A stretch of 64,000 nucleotides of DNA from Clostridium sp. (GCA_021770825.1 JAETQD010000003.1:173037-237036); one strand, 5' to 3'; positions 44,551 through 53,758 are shown, counted from the stretch's first letter. Notes: generated by a model not told the origin, from the sequence alone. Translations and numbers: made by a program.

Positions 44551-44618
44551 TTGACGGAGGAATAAAAAACTAGTATGATGATTAATAAGAAAAAATATTC
44601 ATGTTGCTAGTTTTTATT
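44551..44618 (+). promoter_or_regulatory. promoter and inverted repeat of the purine operon
   Basis: TTGACG (44551-44556) and TATGAT (44574-44579) with a 17-base spacer. AATAAAAAACTAG (44561-44573), ending at the -10 box, is mirrored by CTAGTTTTTATT (44607-44618), a 12-bp match with one bulge. The left arm is not transcribed, so this is a protein-binding arrangement and not an RNA hairpin. No purine riboswitch consensus was recognised in the 110-base leader. Confidence 0.55.
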
Positions 44619-44697
44619 AGAATAACTTATAAATATCGCATGCATTTGCGATGGCCCCAGGGCATTTATCATTTAATCGAACAAAGGAGAGTTGACA

Positions 44698-45216
44698 ATG
44701 GCTAAAGTTGGTATTGTAATGGGCAGCGATTCGGATATGCCGATTATGGCACAGGCTGCGGACATGCTGAAGGAACTGGGTATTGAATTTGAAATGACCA
44801 TCATTTCTGCCCACAGAGAACCGGATATTTTCTTTAACTATGCAAAATCTGCCGAAGGAAAGGGCATCAAGGTAATTATCGCAGGCGCAGGAAAGGCAGC
44901 TCATCTGCCGGGTATGTGCGCTGCAATCTTCCCCATGCCGGTAATCGGTATTCCCATGAAGACGTCTGATCTGGGCGGTGTGGACTCTCTGTATTCCATC
45001 GTACAGATGCCGTCCGGTATTCCGGTGGCTACGGTTGCCATCAACGGCGGAAAGAACGCAGGAATTCTGGCAGCAAAGATTCTGGCAACTTCCGATTCGG
45101 AGCTTTTGGAGCGGTTAAAGGCATATTCTGAGAAAATGAAGGACGAAGTGGCAGCAAAGGACGAAAAATTAAGTCAGATCGGTTACAAGGAATATCTGGC
45201 TTCCATGAAGAAATAA
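44698..45216 (+). CDS. purE: N5-carboxyaminoimidazole ribonucleotide mutase
   Basis: A 172-residue class-I PurE that moves the carboxyl group to form CAIR in purine synthesis. Marks are MGSDSDMPIMAQAADMLKEL, SAHREPD and AGAGKAAHLPGM with the catalytic histidine. ATG 44698 follows AAAGGAGAG. First gene of purE-purM-purN-purD; purK is not in the window. Confidence 0.95.
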   Translation: MAKVGIVMGSDSDMPIMAQAADMLKELGIEFEMTIISAHREPDIFFNYAKSAEGKGIKVIIAGAGKAAHLPGMCAAIFPMPVIGIPMKTSDLGGVDSLYSIVQMPSGIPVATVAINGGKNAGILAAKILATSDSELLERLKAYSEKMKDEVAAKDEKLSQIGYKEYLASMKK

Positions 45217-45250
45217 GAGAGAGAAACCAAACGTTTCGAGGAGGAAAACC

Positions 45251-46282
45251 ATGGATTACAAGAAATCTGGAGTTGATATTGAAGCTGGTTACAAGTCGGT
45301 GGAGTTAATGAAGGAGCACGTAAAGAAGACCATGCGCGAGGAAGTTCTTGGCGGTCTCGGCGGCTTTTCCGGTGCCTTTTCCCTGGCTAAGATCAAGGAG
45401 ATGGAGGAGCCGGTACTGTTATCCGGCACCGATGGCTGCGGCACAAAGGTGAAGTTAGCCATCATCATGGATAAGCACGACACCATCGGCATCGACGCAG
45501 TGGCTATGTGCGTCAACGACATTGCATGTGCAGGCGGAGAACCCTTATTCTTCCTGGATTACATTGCCTGCGGAAAGAACTACCCGGAAAAGATTGCAGA
45601 TATCGTAAAGGGCGTTGCAGAGGGGTGCTTACAGTCTGAGGCTGCCTTAATCGGCGGCGAGACTGCCGAGCATCCGGGCCTGATGCCGGAGGAGGACTAT
45701 GATCTGGCAGGCTTTGCAGTGGGCGTATGCGACAAGAAGGACATGATCACCGGAGAAAGCTTAAAGGCCGGAGACGTACTGATCGGTATGGCTTCCACAG
45801 GCGTACACAGCAACGGATTCTCCCTGGTCCGCAAGGTGTTTGAGAAGGAGCTTACAAAAGAAGGCTTAGATACATATTATGAGGAGCTTGGAAAGACTCT
45901 CGGAGAGACCCTGCTTGCTCCCACAAGAATCTATGTGAAGGCGCTGAAATCCGTAAAGGAGGCAGGTGTTAAGATTCACGCATGCAGCCATATCACCGGA
46001 GGCGGCTTCTATGAGAACGTGCCGAGAATGCTGGTGGATGGAGTTCAGGCTGTGATTAAGAAGGACAGCTATCCGGTTCCGCCGATTTTCGCAATGATGC
46101 AGAAAAAGGGCGAGATCGAGGAGAAGATCATGTACAATACCTTCAACATGGGTATCGGCATGGTGGTGGCTGTGGACGCAGCCGATGTGGAGAAAGCCAT
46201 GGAAGCCTTGAAGGCAGCCGGTGACACTCCCTATGTGATCGGCTCCATCGAAGCCGGCGAAAAGGGTGTGACCTTATGTTAA
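45251..46282 (+). CDS. purM: phosphoribosylformylglycinamidine cyclo-ligase (AIR synthetase)
   Basis: A 343-residue ATP-dependent enzyme closing the imidazole ring. Marks are YKKSGVDIEAGYKSVE at the N-terminus, LLSGTDGCGTKVKLA, the ATP-side DAVAMCVNDI and GGETAEHPG. The 3' end overlaps purN by seven bases. Confidence 0.96.
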   Translation: MDYKKSGVDIEAGYKSVELMKEHVKKTMREEVLGGLGGFSGAFSLAKIKEMEEPVLLSGTDGCGTKVKLAIIMDKHDTIGIDAVAMCVNDIACAGGEPLFFLDYIACGKNYPEKIADIVKGVAEGCLQSEAALIGGETAEHPGLMPEEDYDLAGFAVGVCDKKDMITGESLKAGDVLIGMASTGVHSNGFSLVRKVFEKELTKEGLDTYYEELGKTLGETLLAPTRIYVKALKSVKEAGVKIHACSHITGGGFYENVPRMLVDGVQAVIKKDSYPVPPIFAMMQKKGEIEEKIMYNTFNMGIGMVVAVDAADVEKAMEALKAAGDTPYVIGSIEAGEKGVTLC

Positions 46283-46869
46283 GAGTCGGTGTTCTGGTAT
46301 CCGGCGGAGGCACCAATCTCCAGGCCATTCTGGATGCCATTGACAATGGAACCATCACCAACGCGAAAGTGGAAGTGGTGATCAGCAATAATGCCGGGGC
46401 CTATGCCTTAGAGCGGGCAAAAAAGCATAACATTGCGGCAGAATGCATCTCCCCCAAGGACTTTTCTGACCGGGAGGTCTTCAACGAGGCACTGGTTTCC
46501 AGGGTGGATTCCTACCATCTGGACCTGATCGTGCTGGCCGGATTTTTGGTGAAGATTCCGGAGGCAATGATTGCCAAGTACCGCAGCCGCATCATAAATA
46601 TCCATCCGTCCCTGATCCCGTCCTTCTGCGGTGTGGGATATTATGGACTGAAGGTCCATGAGGCGGCACTGGCCCGCGGGGTGAAGCTTACGGGTGCTAC
46701 GGTGCATTTCGTGGATGAGGGAATGGATTCCGGTCCCATCATTTTACAGAAGGCCGTGGAAGTGAAGGCCGGGGATACACCGGAGATTCTGCAGAGGCGT
46801 GTGATGGAGGAGGCCGAGTGGAAGATTCTGCCCCAGGCCATCCACATGATCGCAAACCATCTTTTATAG
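46276..46869 (+). CDS. purN: phosphoribosylglycinamide formyltransferase
   Basis: A 197-residue folate-dependent transformylase acting on GAR. Marks are LVSGGGTNLQAILDA, VISNNAGAYALERA, the catalytic IINIHPSLIPSFCG block and TVHFVDEGMDSGPII. It overlaps purM, which implies translational coupling. Confidence 0.95.
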   Translation: MLRVGVLVSGGGTNLQAILDAIDNGTITNAKVEVVISNNAGAYALERAKKHNIAAECISPKDFSDREVFNEALVSRVDSYHLDLIVLAGFLVKIPEAMIAKYRSRIINIHPSLIPSFCGVGYYGLKVHEAALARGVKLTGATVHFVDEGMDSGPIILQKAVEVKAGDTPEILQRRVMEEAEWKILPQAIHMIANHLL

Positions 46870-46957
46870 AAGTAAAAATTGGAGCTTGATTCAGCCTGGG
46901 CCGTCAGGGAAATGGCGGCGTGGGCTGATTTGTGTATGGTTACAGGAGGAATTGAGA

Positions 46958-48238
46958 ATGAAAGTTTTAATCGTTGGAAGCGGCGGAAGAGAGCATGCCA
47001 TTGCATGGAAGGTGGCCCAGAGCCCGAAGGTGGATAAGATCTACTGCGCTCCGGGAAATGCGGGAATTTCCCAGGTGGCCGAGTGCGTTCCCATCGGAGC
47101 CATGGAATTTGATAAGCTGGTGGAGTTTGCAAAGGAAAAAGAGATTGATCTGACGGTGATCGGAATGGATGACCCGTTGGTTGGCGGCGTGGTGGATAAG
47201 TTTGAGGAAGCAGGCCTCAGAGTCTTTGGACCGAGAAAAAATGCTGCCATCCTGGAGGGCTCCAAGGCATTTTCCAAAAACCTGATGAAAAAGTACAACA
47301 TTCCGACAGCCGCCTATGAGACCTTCACAAATCCCGAGGAGGCCATCGCCTATCTGGAAACCGCAAAAATGCCCATCGTTTTAAAGGCTGACGGACTGGC
47401 TCTTGGAAAGGGCGTTTTAATCTGCCAGACCAGGGAGGAGGCAAAGGAGGGCGTCCGCACTCTGATGCTGGATAAAAAGTTCGGCTCCGCCGGGGATGAG
47501 ATTGTCATCGAGGAATTCATGACCGGACGTGAGGTTTCGGTACTGTCCTTTGTGGATGGAAATATTGTAAAGATCATGAGCTCCGCCCAGGACCACAAGA
47601 GAGCCAAGGACGGGGACCAGGGCTTAAATACCGGAGGAATGGGAAACTTTTCTCCCAGCCCCTTCTACACCAAAGAGGTGGATGCGTTCTGCCAGAAGCA
47701 CATTTACCAGCCCACCGTGGATGCCATGAAGGCAGAGGGCAGAGAGTTTAAGGGAATCATTTTCTTTGGTCTGATGCTGACTGCCGACGGACCGAAGGTG
47801 CTGGAATATAATGCAAGATTCGGCGACCCGGAGGCCCAGGTGGTGCTGCCGAGACTGGAAAATGACATTGTGGAGGTCTTCGAGTCCTGCATCGACGGAA
47901 CCCTGGATCAGGTGGACTTAAAGTTTGACAATGACCGGGCAACGGTCTGCGTCATTCTCGCTTCCGACGGATATCCGGTGGAGTATAAAAAGGGATTTGT
48001 TATCGAGGGCCTGGAAAACTTCGAGGGCCGCGACGGATATTATGTCTTCCACTCCGGAACCAAGTTTAACGACAAAGGCCAGTTCATAACCAACGGTGGC
48101 CGTGTGCTGGGAGTCACAGCCAATGGAGCAACCCTTAAGGAAGCAAGGGAGAACGCATATAAGGCAACCGAGTGGGTGAGCTTTGAAAATAAATATCTAA
48201 GAACGGACATAGCGAAATCTGTGGATGAGGCGGAGTAG
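46958..48238 (+). CDS. purD: phosphoribosylamine-glycine ligase (GAR synthetase)
   Basis: A 426-residue ATP-grasp enzyme. N-terminal MKVLIVGSGGREHAIAWKV, the ATP-grasp KADGLALGKGVLIC and EYNARFGDPEAQVVLPRL are diagnostic. ATG 46958 follows AGGAGG; a TTG further upstream has no family support. Last gene of the operon. Confidence 0.96.
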   Translation: MKVLIVGSGGREHAIAWKVAQSPKVDKIYCAPGNAGISQVAECVPIGAMEFDKLVEFAKEKEIDLTVIGMDDPLVGGVVDKFEEAGLRVFGPRKNAAILEGSKAFSKNLMKKYNIPTAAYETFTNPEEAIAYLETAKMPIVLKADGLALGKGVLICQTREEAKEGVRTLMLDKKFGSAGDEIVIEEFMTGREVSVLSFVDGNIVKIMSSAQDHKRAKDGDQGLNTGGMGNFSPSPFYTKEVDAFCQKHIYQPTVDAMKAEGREFKGIIFFGLMLTADGPKVLEYNARFGDPEAQVVLPRLENDIVEVFESCIDGTLDQVDLKFDNDRATVCVILASDGYPVEYKKGFVIEGLENFEGRDGYYVFHSGTKFNDKGQFITNGGRVLGVTANGATLKEARENAYKATEWVSFENKYLRTDIAKSVDEAE

Positions 48239-48545
48239 TGAGCGTAAGGTTTTTTTCCACCCCGAACCGAAATTTGCCGCGTAACCGAAATATACGTCCA
48301 TAAATATTAGAGATTTTTCCGCTATTGGAAACAGGAGCAGAAAAGTAAAGATAAGAAACCGGATAATTTATGCTGGATGTGCGGCATGAATGTCCGGTTT
48401 TTCTTGTAGAATGAGAAGATATCATAAACCATTGATTTCTGGCAGTATTTTATGTATTCTTATATTTGTGGGACATAAAATGGGAAAATAGCCCTATTTA
48501 CTGCCAAGATATGGAGTTCGATAAATCGGAATTTGGGAGATGCCT
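48239..48545 (+). other. gap after purD with terminator
   Basis: The only structure seen is the stem-loop at 48358-48402; the rest lacks coding signals. Base composition becomes more AT-rich from about 48400 onward, entering an accessory region. Confidence 0.5.
48358..48402 (+). terminator. intrinsic terminator downstream of purD
   Basis: ACCGGA (48358-48363) pairs with TCCGGT (48393-48398), extended by an inner TTTATGC/GCATGAA helix, followed by TTTTTC. Confidence 0.7.
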
Positions 48546-49202
48546 ATGAACAAGTTTTTGAATGATATAAGGAGTGCAGAAAATCCTATATCTGGTAATA
48601 GAAAAATTATAAATACCATAGCTGTATTGTTCCTTGGAATAGCTTTGGGGACTTTTTCAAAATTTTTGGATTTTCGTCAAGCTGAACTGCCAAGTGTGTT
48701 TATGGCAATAGATGGAGCATTAGATGTTCATAATTTCCTTGGGCGTTTTGCAATTTGGGTATTGATTGCACTGTGTATTTCTATTTATAGTAATTCTGCA
48801 ATAAGAGCAAGCGTTAATGTTTTTGCGTTTTTTGTTGGTTTGGTTACAAGTTACTATTTGTATTCAAATTATGTCGCAGGCTTTTTCCCAAGAAGCTACG
48901 CCATGATTTGGTTTGGCTTTACCATTATTTCTCCGTTCTTTGCATTTGTCTGTTGGTATGCGAAAGGGAAAAGCAAACCGGCATTTATGCTATCAATATT
49001 GATTTTAGCAGTATTGTTTAACATGACTTTCGTATATGGATGGGGATATTTCGAAGCACGCTCTGTTTTAGAATTGGTAGTCTTTATTATTGGACTTACT
49101 GTTTTGAGGAGGGACACATTGAGAAGTTCTGTGCTAATGGGAACAATTAGTATAGTTCTTGCATTTTTACTTGATATAGTCATTCCATTCCATTTTGGAT
49201 AA
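48546..49202 (+). CDS. DUF6518-like membrane protein
   Basis: A 218-residue hydrophobic protein with about seven membrane helices. The segment AVLFLGIALGTFSKFLDF and the NFLGRFAIWVLIALCISIYS and VRRD-like LTVLRRDTLRSS patterns match an uncharacterised family (I believe DUF6518). A GGGAG site lies before ATG 48546. The DNA is clearly AT-richer than the purine operon, suggesting transfer. No function is known. Confidence 0.6.
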   Translation: MNKFLNDIRSAENPISGNRKIINTIAVLFLGIALGTFSKFLDFRQAELPSVFMAIDGALDVHNFLGRFAIWVLIALCISIYSNSAIRASVNVFAFFVGLVTSYYLYSNYVAGFFPRSYAMIWFGFTIISPFFAFVCWYAKGKSKPAFMLSILILAVLFNMTFVYGWGYFEARSVLELVVFIIGLTVLRRDTLRSSVLMGTISIVLAFLLDIVIPFHFG

Positions 49203-49275
49203 ACAACTTCCAGTTTGTCGAAATGATAGATGAGATATGAGTGAAAGATAAAGAAAAATATGGAGGAGGAGCGAC

Positions 49276-49686
49276 ATGAAAAACTTTAAGAATTATACGC
49301 CGGAAAAATATAAAGGATCGGATTTCCAGAATATGGAAGAGGGGATTTATAAGACGAAATCGCCATATGGGAATAAAGATGAGGATATCTTCGTTACATC
49401 CCTTTCCTTTGAGATGGAGCCAGAATGCTATGGTGAAGAAGATGCTTCACCCAGAAATATTACACAGGTTCCATTTGAGGCGCTATTGGACGATTTTCTT
49501 GTGTTTGTTACGGATTTTTATGAGCAATTAAATGCAGATAGTAAAACGGTCTGCTATCAGGAATTTGGTTCCTTTGATTTGGAGGATATCCGAAAGTTAA
49601 GGTCGGTAATCGGCAAAAGAGTTTATGCCGTACCATACACAGACGAAACTGACGGAGAAGAATATTACAATGTAGTAGTTGAATAG
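49276..49686 (+). CDS. uncharacterised acidic protein
   Basis: A 136-residue soluble, acidic protein without signal peptide or membrane helix. I recognise no family. Notable stretches are NYTPEKYKGSDFQNMEEGIY and FVTDFYEQLNADSKTVCYQE. GGAGGAGCG precedes the ATG, so expression is likely. It lies in an AT-rich run of small genes; no partner is evident. Confidence 0.6.
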   Translation: MKNFKNYTPEKYKGSDFQNMEEGIYKTKSPYGNKDEDIFVTSLSFEMEPECYGEEDASPRNITQVPFEALLDDFLVFVTDFYEQLNADSKTVCYQEFGSFDLEDIRKLRSVIGKRVYAVPYTDETDGEEYYNVVVE

Positions 49687-49735
49687 ACGGTCATTGTCGA
49701 GTGTTGAACAGGGCAAAAAATGGAGGTACATAACC

Positions 49736-50068
49736 ATGAGAAAGATGATTGCATATTGCGGGCTGGATTGTGAAAAATGTGACGCATATCTTGCAACTAT
49801 CAATGATGATCAAGTATTGCGTGAAAAAACTGCAAAACTATGGGCCAGGTTAAATAATGCTCCCATATTGCCGGAGCATATCAACTGTCAAGGCTGCCGC
49901 GTTGAGGGGATAAAAACTGTATTCTGCGATAAGCTTTGCGGCATTCGTCAGTGTGCATTGAAAAAAGGTGTGGCAACGTGTGGTGACTGCCCGGAAATGG
50001 AAACGTGTCAGACTGTTGGAACGGTTCTCTTAAATAATCCGGGAGCGCTGAAAAATCTGCGAGGATAG
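49736..50068 (+). CDS. DUF3795-type cysteine-rich protein
   Basis: A 110-residue protein beginning MIAYCGLDCEKCDAYLATIN, the DUF3795 signature, with further cysteine pairs in CQGCRVEG, CDKLCGIRQCALKKGV and TCGDCPEMETC. The cysteines probably bind zinc or a cluster. Role unknown; it is found widely in anaerobes. ATG 49736 follows TGGAGG. Confidence 0.8.
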   Translation: MRKMIAYCGLDCEKCDAYLATINDDQVLREKTAKLWARLNNAPILPEHINCQGCRVEGIKTVFCDKLCGIRQCALKKGVATCGDCPEMETCQTVGTVLLNNPGALKNLRG

Positions 50069-50199
50069 AAGAGCAGACAGGTGGTCTAATTGAACATAAA
50101 ATGGTCCTGTTGTCTGGCTGGTTTTTTGAAAAGATAGTGAAATTTCTGCTTATCATAGATGAACAGAGCATTTTAGCGAATTTGTGGAGGCTGTACTGT

Positions 50200-50577
50200 A
50201 TGGGATTTTGGATTTTTATGTTAGTTATGGATACGCTGATTCCACTTACGATGATAGGTTTTGGCAAATTTTTTTTAAAGAAAGCACCAAAAAAGATAAA
50301 TTCTGTATTTGGATATAGAACAGCAATGTCCATGAAAAATAGAGATACTTGGGAATTTGCCCATAAATACTGTGGGGCAATATGGTATATCTGCGGATGG
50401 GTTCTGTTGCCATTATCTATTGTTCCAATGTTTTTTGTGATTGGTCGAAGTGAAGATAACATAGGAACGTTGGGAGAAATCATCTGTGCGGTTCAGCTTA
50501 TTGCTTTGGTGGGTTCCATTTTCCCTACGGAAATGGCGCTTAGAAAGAATTTTGATAAAAATGGGAACAAACGATAG
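50200..50577 (+). CDS. SdpI-family membrane protein
   Basis: A 125-residue membrane protein with about three helices. The SdpI family mark is INSVFGYRTAMSMKNRDTWEFAHKY (here split for brevity: FGYRT, then the W-x-x-A motif). B. subtilis SdpI gives immunity to the SdpC toxin, but most homologues are orphan. ATG 50200 follows GTGGAGG. No toxin gene is adjacent. Confidence 0.75.
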   Translation: MGFWIFMLVMDTLIPLTMIGFGKFFLKKAPKKINSVFGYRTAMSMKNRDTWEFAHKYCGAIWYICGWVLLPLSIVPMFFVIGRSEDNIGTLGEIICAVQLIALVGSIFPTEMALRKNFDKNGNKR

Positions 50578-51086
50578 TTTGTAGAAAAAAAGCCCCTAGA
50601 CAACTGTGTCTATTAACAAAAACACGGCATTTCTCGCTTTGTGTCGTGTTATTTGTAGGCAACAGATTCTATTTTGATGATGAAAGGAGGACTTGATGTG
50701 GATCAAATGAAGATCGGAAGCTTTTTAAAAGAGCTTCGCAAAGAAAAAGGTATTACACAGGAACAGTTGGCAGAAGCATTAAATGTTTCCGGCAGGACAG
50801 TATCCCGTTGGGAAACTGGGGTATCACTTAGATAAAGATACCACACCAATCCCACGCTGACTTTTGCTCAACCGATACAGCCGGAGGGCTGGAACAGCTA
50901 TTTGTCATTTTGGTATATCCGCTGTTAAAACAGTACAATGGACAAAATGACTTTTCTATATCTATTACTCTGCACATCTTGTTATTGTGGGAATCTTAAG
51001 AATTGTTTTGTATGGTAATGTTTCATTGCTGTTTTGACAACCCCAAGTTTGCTGAGGTAAAATTGGAGTAGAAATAGGAGAAAAGT
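50578..51086 (+). other. gap holding gene debris
   Basis: It contains a truncated XRE regulator (50698-50835) and, in another frame, a 35-codon piece (50892-50999) reading EQLFVILVYPLLKQYNGQND and onward. That piece faintly resembles the C-terminus of TraX-type acetyltransferase-like membrane proteins (low confidence). No intact gene is seen. Confidence 0.45.
50698..50835 (+). pseudogene. truncated XRE-family regulator
   Basis: AAAGGAGG precedes GTG 50698. The 45 codons encode a clean XRE helix-turn-helix (SFLKELRKEKGITQEQLAEA, LNVSGRTVSRWETG) but stop at TAA 50833, where such proteins normally continue with the rest of the HTH domain and a C-terminal region. A deletion or frameshift after the recognition helix has destroyed it. 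Confidence 0.7.
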
Positions 51087-51344
51087 ATGTCTAAATTAAC
51101 ATCTATGATGAATATTGGCAAAGAAATGGAAAGAAAGCTGACAACGGTTGGGATTGATTCTGCTGAGAAACTTACTGAAACAGGCGCCAAACAAGCATTT
51201 TTAAAACTGAAAGAGACATATCCACAGGTTTGCCTGGTACATTTATATACTTTAGAGGCTGCAATTCATAATATTGGATTCAACTGTCTTTCGGAGGAAA
51301 AGAAAACAGAATTAAAGGAATTTAGGGATTTCTTGAAACGGTAA
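51087..51344 (+). CDS. TfoX C-terminal domain protein
   Basis: An 85-residue protein equal to the TfoX_C domain: MMNIGKEMERKLTTVGIDSA and ETYPQVCLVHLYTLEAAIHN. The fold is a small helix-hairpin-helix. In proteobacteria TfoX regulates competence, but stand-alone C-terminal domains in clostridia have no known role. AGGAGA lies upstream and the next gene follows after 21 bases. Confidence 0.82.
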   Translation: MSKLTSMMNIGKEMERKLTTVGIDSAEKLTETGAKQAFLKLKETYPQVCLVHLYTLEAAIHNIGFNCLSEEKKTELKEFRDFLKR

Positions 51345-51365
51345 TGCTGAAAGGAGAAAGCAGAT

Positions 51366-51938
51366 ATGGCAGGATTCATTACATATTGGCCGAAGGAGCA
51401 GATCAGAGAATTAAAAAAAGAAAAGGATAACGGGCCAATCCAGGTTGTATTTGGCAGTGTCCATACGAAGATGCCTTCTATAAAAAGTGTAAAAGAGGGA
51501 GATGTTATTTATCCGGTTACGGTGAGCGAAGGAACCTTGTGTGTGGTGGCAAGACTCCCGGTTGAGAAAATCGAGCCGGCATATGAGTACCTGATTCGGG
51601 AGCTGGGGACTCCCTGTGGAGCGTTGATACCGGAGGAGAAAGACTGGAATTGGAGAGAATATTATGGCAAGGCTCCTGTGAAACCGCACAGATGCCATCA
51701 GCGTCCCTTTAACTGCTGTTCCGAAACTGCGGCTGTGGGCACCCAGGGCTCATCCATTGAACTGCGGCCGATTCCCAAGGAGAAACTGCCGCAGTTGCTG
51801 TTCGGGCCGACAAAGGCAAAACAGAAGCCGATGATGTTGGATAAAAACGGCAGTCCGAAAGTAATCTCCATCAGCTCCACTGTCCGAAAGATGAGTGAGG
51901 AAACGAAGGAAGTGTTTGATTCGCTGTTTTTGGTATGA
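51366..51938 (+). CDS. uncharacterised protein, conserved-looking
   Basis: A 190-residue soluble protein. It has a repeated D-V-I-Y-P-V segment in VKEGDVIYPVTVSEGTLCVV and a cysteine/histidine-rich middle (PHRCHQRPFNCCSETAAVGT) that could bind a metal. I do not recognise the family. AAAGGAG is placed before ATG 51366; it is probably co-transcribed with the TfoX_C gene. Confidence 0.6.
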   Translation: MAGFITYWPKEQIRELKKEKDNGPIQVVFGSVHTKMPSIKSVKEGDVIYPVTVSEGTLCVVARLPVEKIEPAYEYLIRELGTPCGALIPEEKDWNWREYYGKAPVKPHRCHQRPFNCCSETAAVGTQGSSIELRPIPKEKLPQLLFGPTKAKQKPMMLDKNGSPKVISISSTVRKMSEETKEVFDSLFLV

Positions 51939-52148
51939 TGGCTTAGGCTGCCGTTGGAAATTCAGTTATTGGGTTGCCCATGGGACTGTGGGATATCCGT
52001 TGCTGAATGGAATCGACTATGTTGCTGATATGAAAGAAGAATCCAGTTTCATAGAGGCAGCGTATGCAGTATTTATGAATAATATTGAAATGGACGGGAA
52101 TGGAAATGAGGCGGGACGGAATGTTCCGACGAGGAGGGAAAGACAAAG

Positions 52149-52562
52149 TTGAATGGAAGAAGAATTTTCATCGGGGTGAGTCTGGTATGTATGTTGGTAT
52201 TGGTAATCGGAGCTGGTGTGAAAAGAGGCCGGGACAAGGAACTTTTGGCTTATAAAAATGACTTAAAACAGTATGTAAGTGAAAGCAATGCCTTTTCTGA
52301 AGAAGAGAAAGCGGTTCTTAGGGTTGCCATTGATCATATTGAAAGACCGGAAAGTATTGGAAATCCCCGGATGATTCGTGTCTATCGGTTATCACAAAAA
52401 TATACTTCCGATGATGAAATTGATTTGAAATCAGAAGCAGGAAAAGAGATCAAGGCAAAGGACTGGCAAGTCGATATCGGTGATACCGCTTATCACAAAA
52501 ATTTTTCAGCAATCATTGACGGTGAGACCCTGGAGTTTGTGATGCAAATACCGATTGCTTGA
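52149..52562 (+). CDS. uncharacterised membrane-anchored protein
   Basis: A 137-residue protein from a TTG start with a strong GAGGAGGGAAAG site. One N-terminal helix (RRIFIGVSLVCMLVLVIGAG) anchors an extracytoplasmic domain of about 110 residues, with a charged helical start and a beta-rich end (DWQVDIGDTAYHKNFSAIID). No lipobox cysteine in the usual place. No family recognised. Confidence 0.5.
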   Translation: MNGRRIFIGVSLVCMLVLVIGAGVKRGRDKELLAYKNDLKQYVSESNAFSEEEKAVLRVAIDHIERPESIGNPRMIRVYRLSQKYTSDDEIDLKSEAGKEIKAKDWQVDIGDTAYHKNFSAIIDGETLEFVMQIPIA

Positions 52563-52802
52563 TGCCCCATGGGTTCATTCCCTAAAGGAAAAGCGGATGG
52601 TGATAAAGAGCCTTCTTGCGTGGCCATCGTGCCTCACAGCACTCAAGCCGACAGCGTGATGGATGAGATCGTACATTTTGTGGAGCAGAATACAGAGGAT
52701 GAAGTGAACAACGGCCTTGACGAATGTACCAATTTGTGGGAAAATTGTTATATGGGATATGCAAGGGTATCAAAACGAAAAAGAATCTTATGGAGGTGCA
52801 GT

Positions 52803-53126
52803 ATGTACAAAAACATTGAAAAACAGGTGAGCCTGAAGCTGAAGGATTTGGTAGATTACCAGAAGGGGCAGGTGGTCAGCAAAACTCTGGTGCAGAATGA
52901 GTGTGTCAGCATGACCCTGTTTTCCTTCGATAAGGGAGAAGAAATTTCCACCCATGCATCCGGCGGGGATGCGATGGTAACGGTGTTGGACGGCGTAGGA
53001 AGATTTACCGTAGGCGGTGAGGTGTATATTCTGAAGGAGGGAGAAACACTCATTATGCCGAAGGATGTTCCTCATGCAGTCTATGGGGAAGAACCATTTA
53101 AAATGCAGTTAACGGTTTCTTTTTAA
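52803..53126 (+). CDS. cupin-domain protein
   Basis: A 107-residue single cupin barrel. Motif 1 region is FSFDKGEEISTHASGGDAMV (here with H but fewer of the usual ligands), and motif 2 is LKEGETLIMPKDVPHAVYG. Small cupins of this type bind a metal or act as sensors. GGAGGTG precedes ATG 52803; an in-frame extension up to 52569 has no similarity to cupins and may be debris of another gene. Confidence 0.85.
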   Translation: MYKNIEKQVSLKLKDLVDYQKGQVVSKTLVQNECVSMTLFSFDKGEEISTHASGGDAMVTVLDGVGRFTVGGEVYILKEGETLIMPKDVPHAVYGEEPFKMQLTVSF

Positions 53127-53308
53127 AGATTCGATTCCCTGGTCCCGCAGGCCAGAACATCGCCCTTTCGAGACCGCAGTGTTAAGATAAGACTTTTATT
53201 GTGGCAGATGTCATGGTAGAAGTCTTTTTGTTTCCAGACAGTGATAGGCTTTCTGCCGGGGCGCTGGTATGACAGAGCTGGAGAAATGATGCAGAGAGGA
53301 GAATCATA

Positions 53309-53758
53309 ATGACGCTGAAGATACGAAAAGCAGCCATTCAGGACCTTTCCAGAATCGCTGAAATTCTGGTGTTTGTAAAACGGGTGAATTTTCGCCCGAT
53401 ATTTAAAAATGATGCTTATTCCTTTGGTGAGCTCCAGGTATTATCTGTGGCTGAAGAATACGCAGCTCCTGATATTCTCGGCCATATATGGGTATACGAT
53501 GATGGGATTGTGAAAGGGATGATTCATATCGAGGGGAAGGAAATCAGGGAATTATATGTGGATTCTTTTTTCCAGAACCAGGGTGTAGGAGCGGAGCTGA
53601 TTGAATTTGCAAAAAATGAATTTTCCGTCTGCTTTTTATGGGCCATAGAAAAGAATGTGGATGCCATTCGTTTTTATGAACGGCATGGTTTTCATAGAAC
53701 AGAGACAAAGAAATTTGAGGAAGGCACAACGGAGTATCTCATATTGATGGAAAGCTAG
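53309..53758 (+). CDS. GNAT-family N-acetyltransferase
   Basis: A 149-residue acetyltransferase: ELYVDSFFQNQGVGAELIEF carries the acetyl-CoA loop (QNQGVG), and AIRFYERHGF is the C-terminal motif. The substrate is unknown. AGAGGAG is at the normal distance from the ATG. Confidence 0.85.
   Translation: MTLKIRKAAIQDLSRIAEILVFVKRVNFRPIFKNDAYSFGELQVLSVAEEYAAPDILGHIWVYDDGIVKGMIHIEGKEIRELYVDSFFQNQGVGAELIEFAKNEFSVCFLWAIEKNVDAIRFYERHGFHRTETKKFEEGTTEYLILMES

Noticed and set aside
44586..44697. Purine riboswitch before purE
   Set aside because: None of the conserved loop words of the purine aptamer could be found.
51939..52148. Open segment reading VAHGTVGYPLLNGIDYVADM and onward
   Set aside because: No start with a ribosome site and no recognised family; too weak to call a gene or a remnant.
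52569..52802. 78-codon in-frame extension of the cupin gene
   Set aside because: It has no cupin similarity, and a strong GGAGGTG site supports the internal start at 52803.
53127..53170. T-arm-like words (GATTCGATTCCCTGG) suggesting a tRNA
   Set aside because: No matching anticodon or acceptor stem could be found around it, and it directly follows the cupin stop codon.
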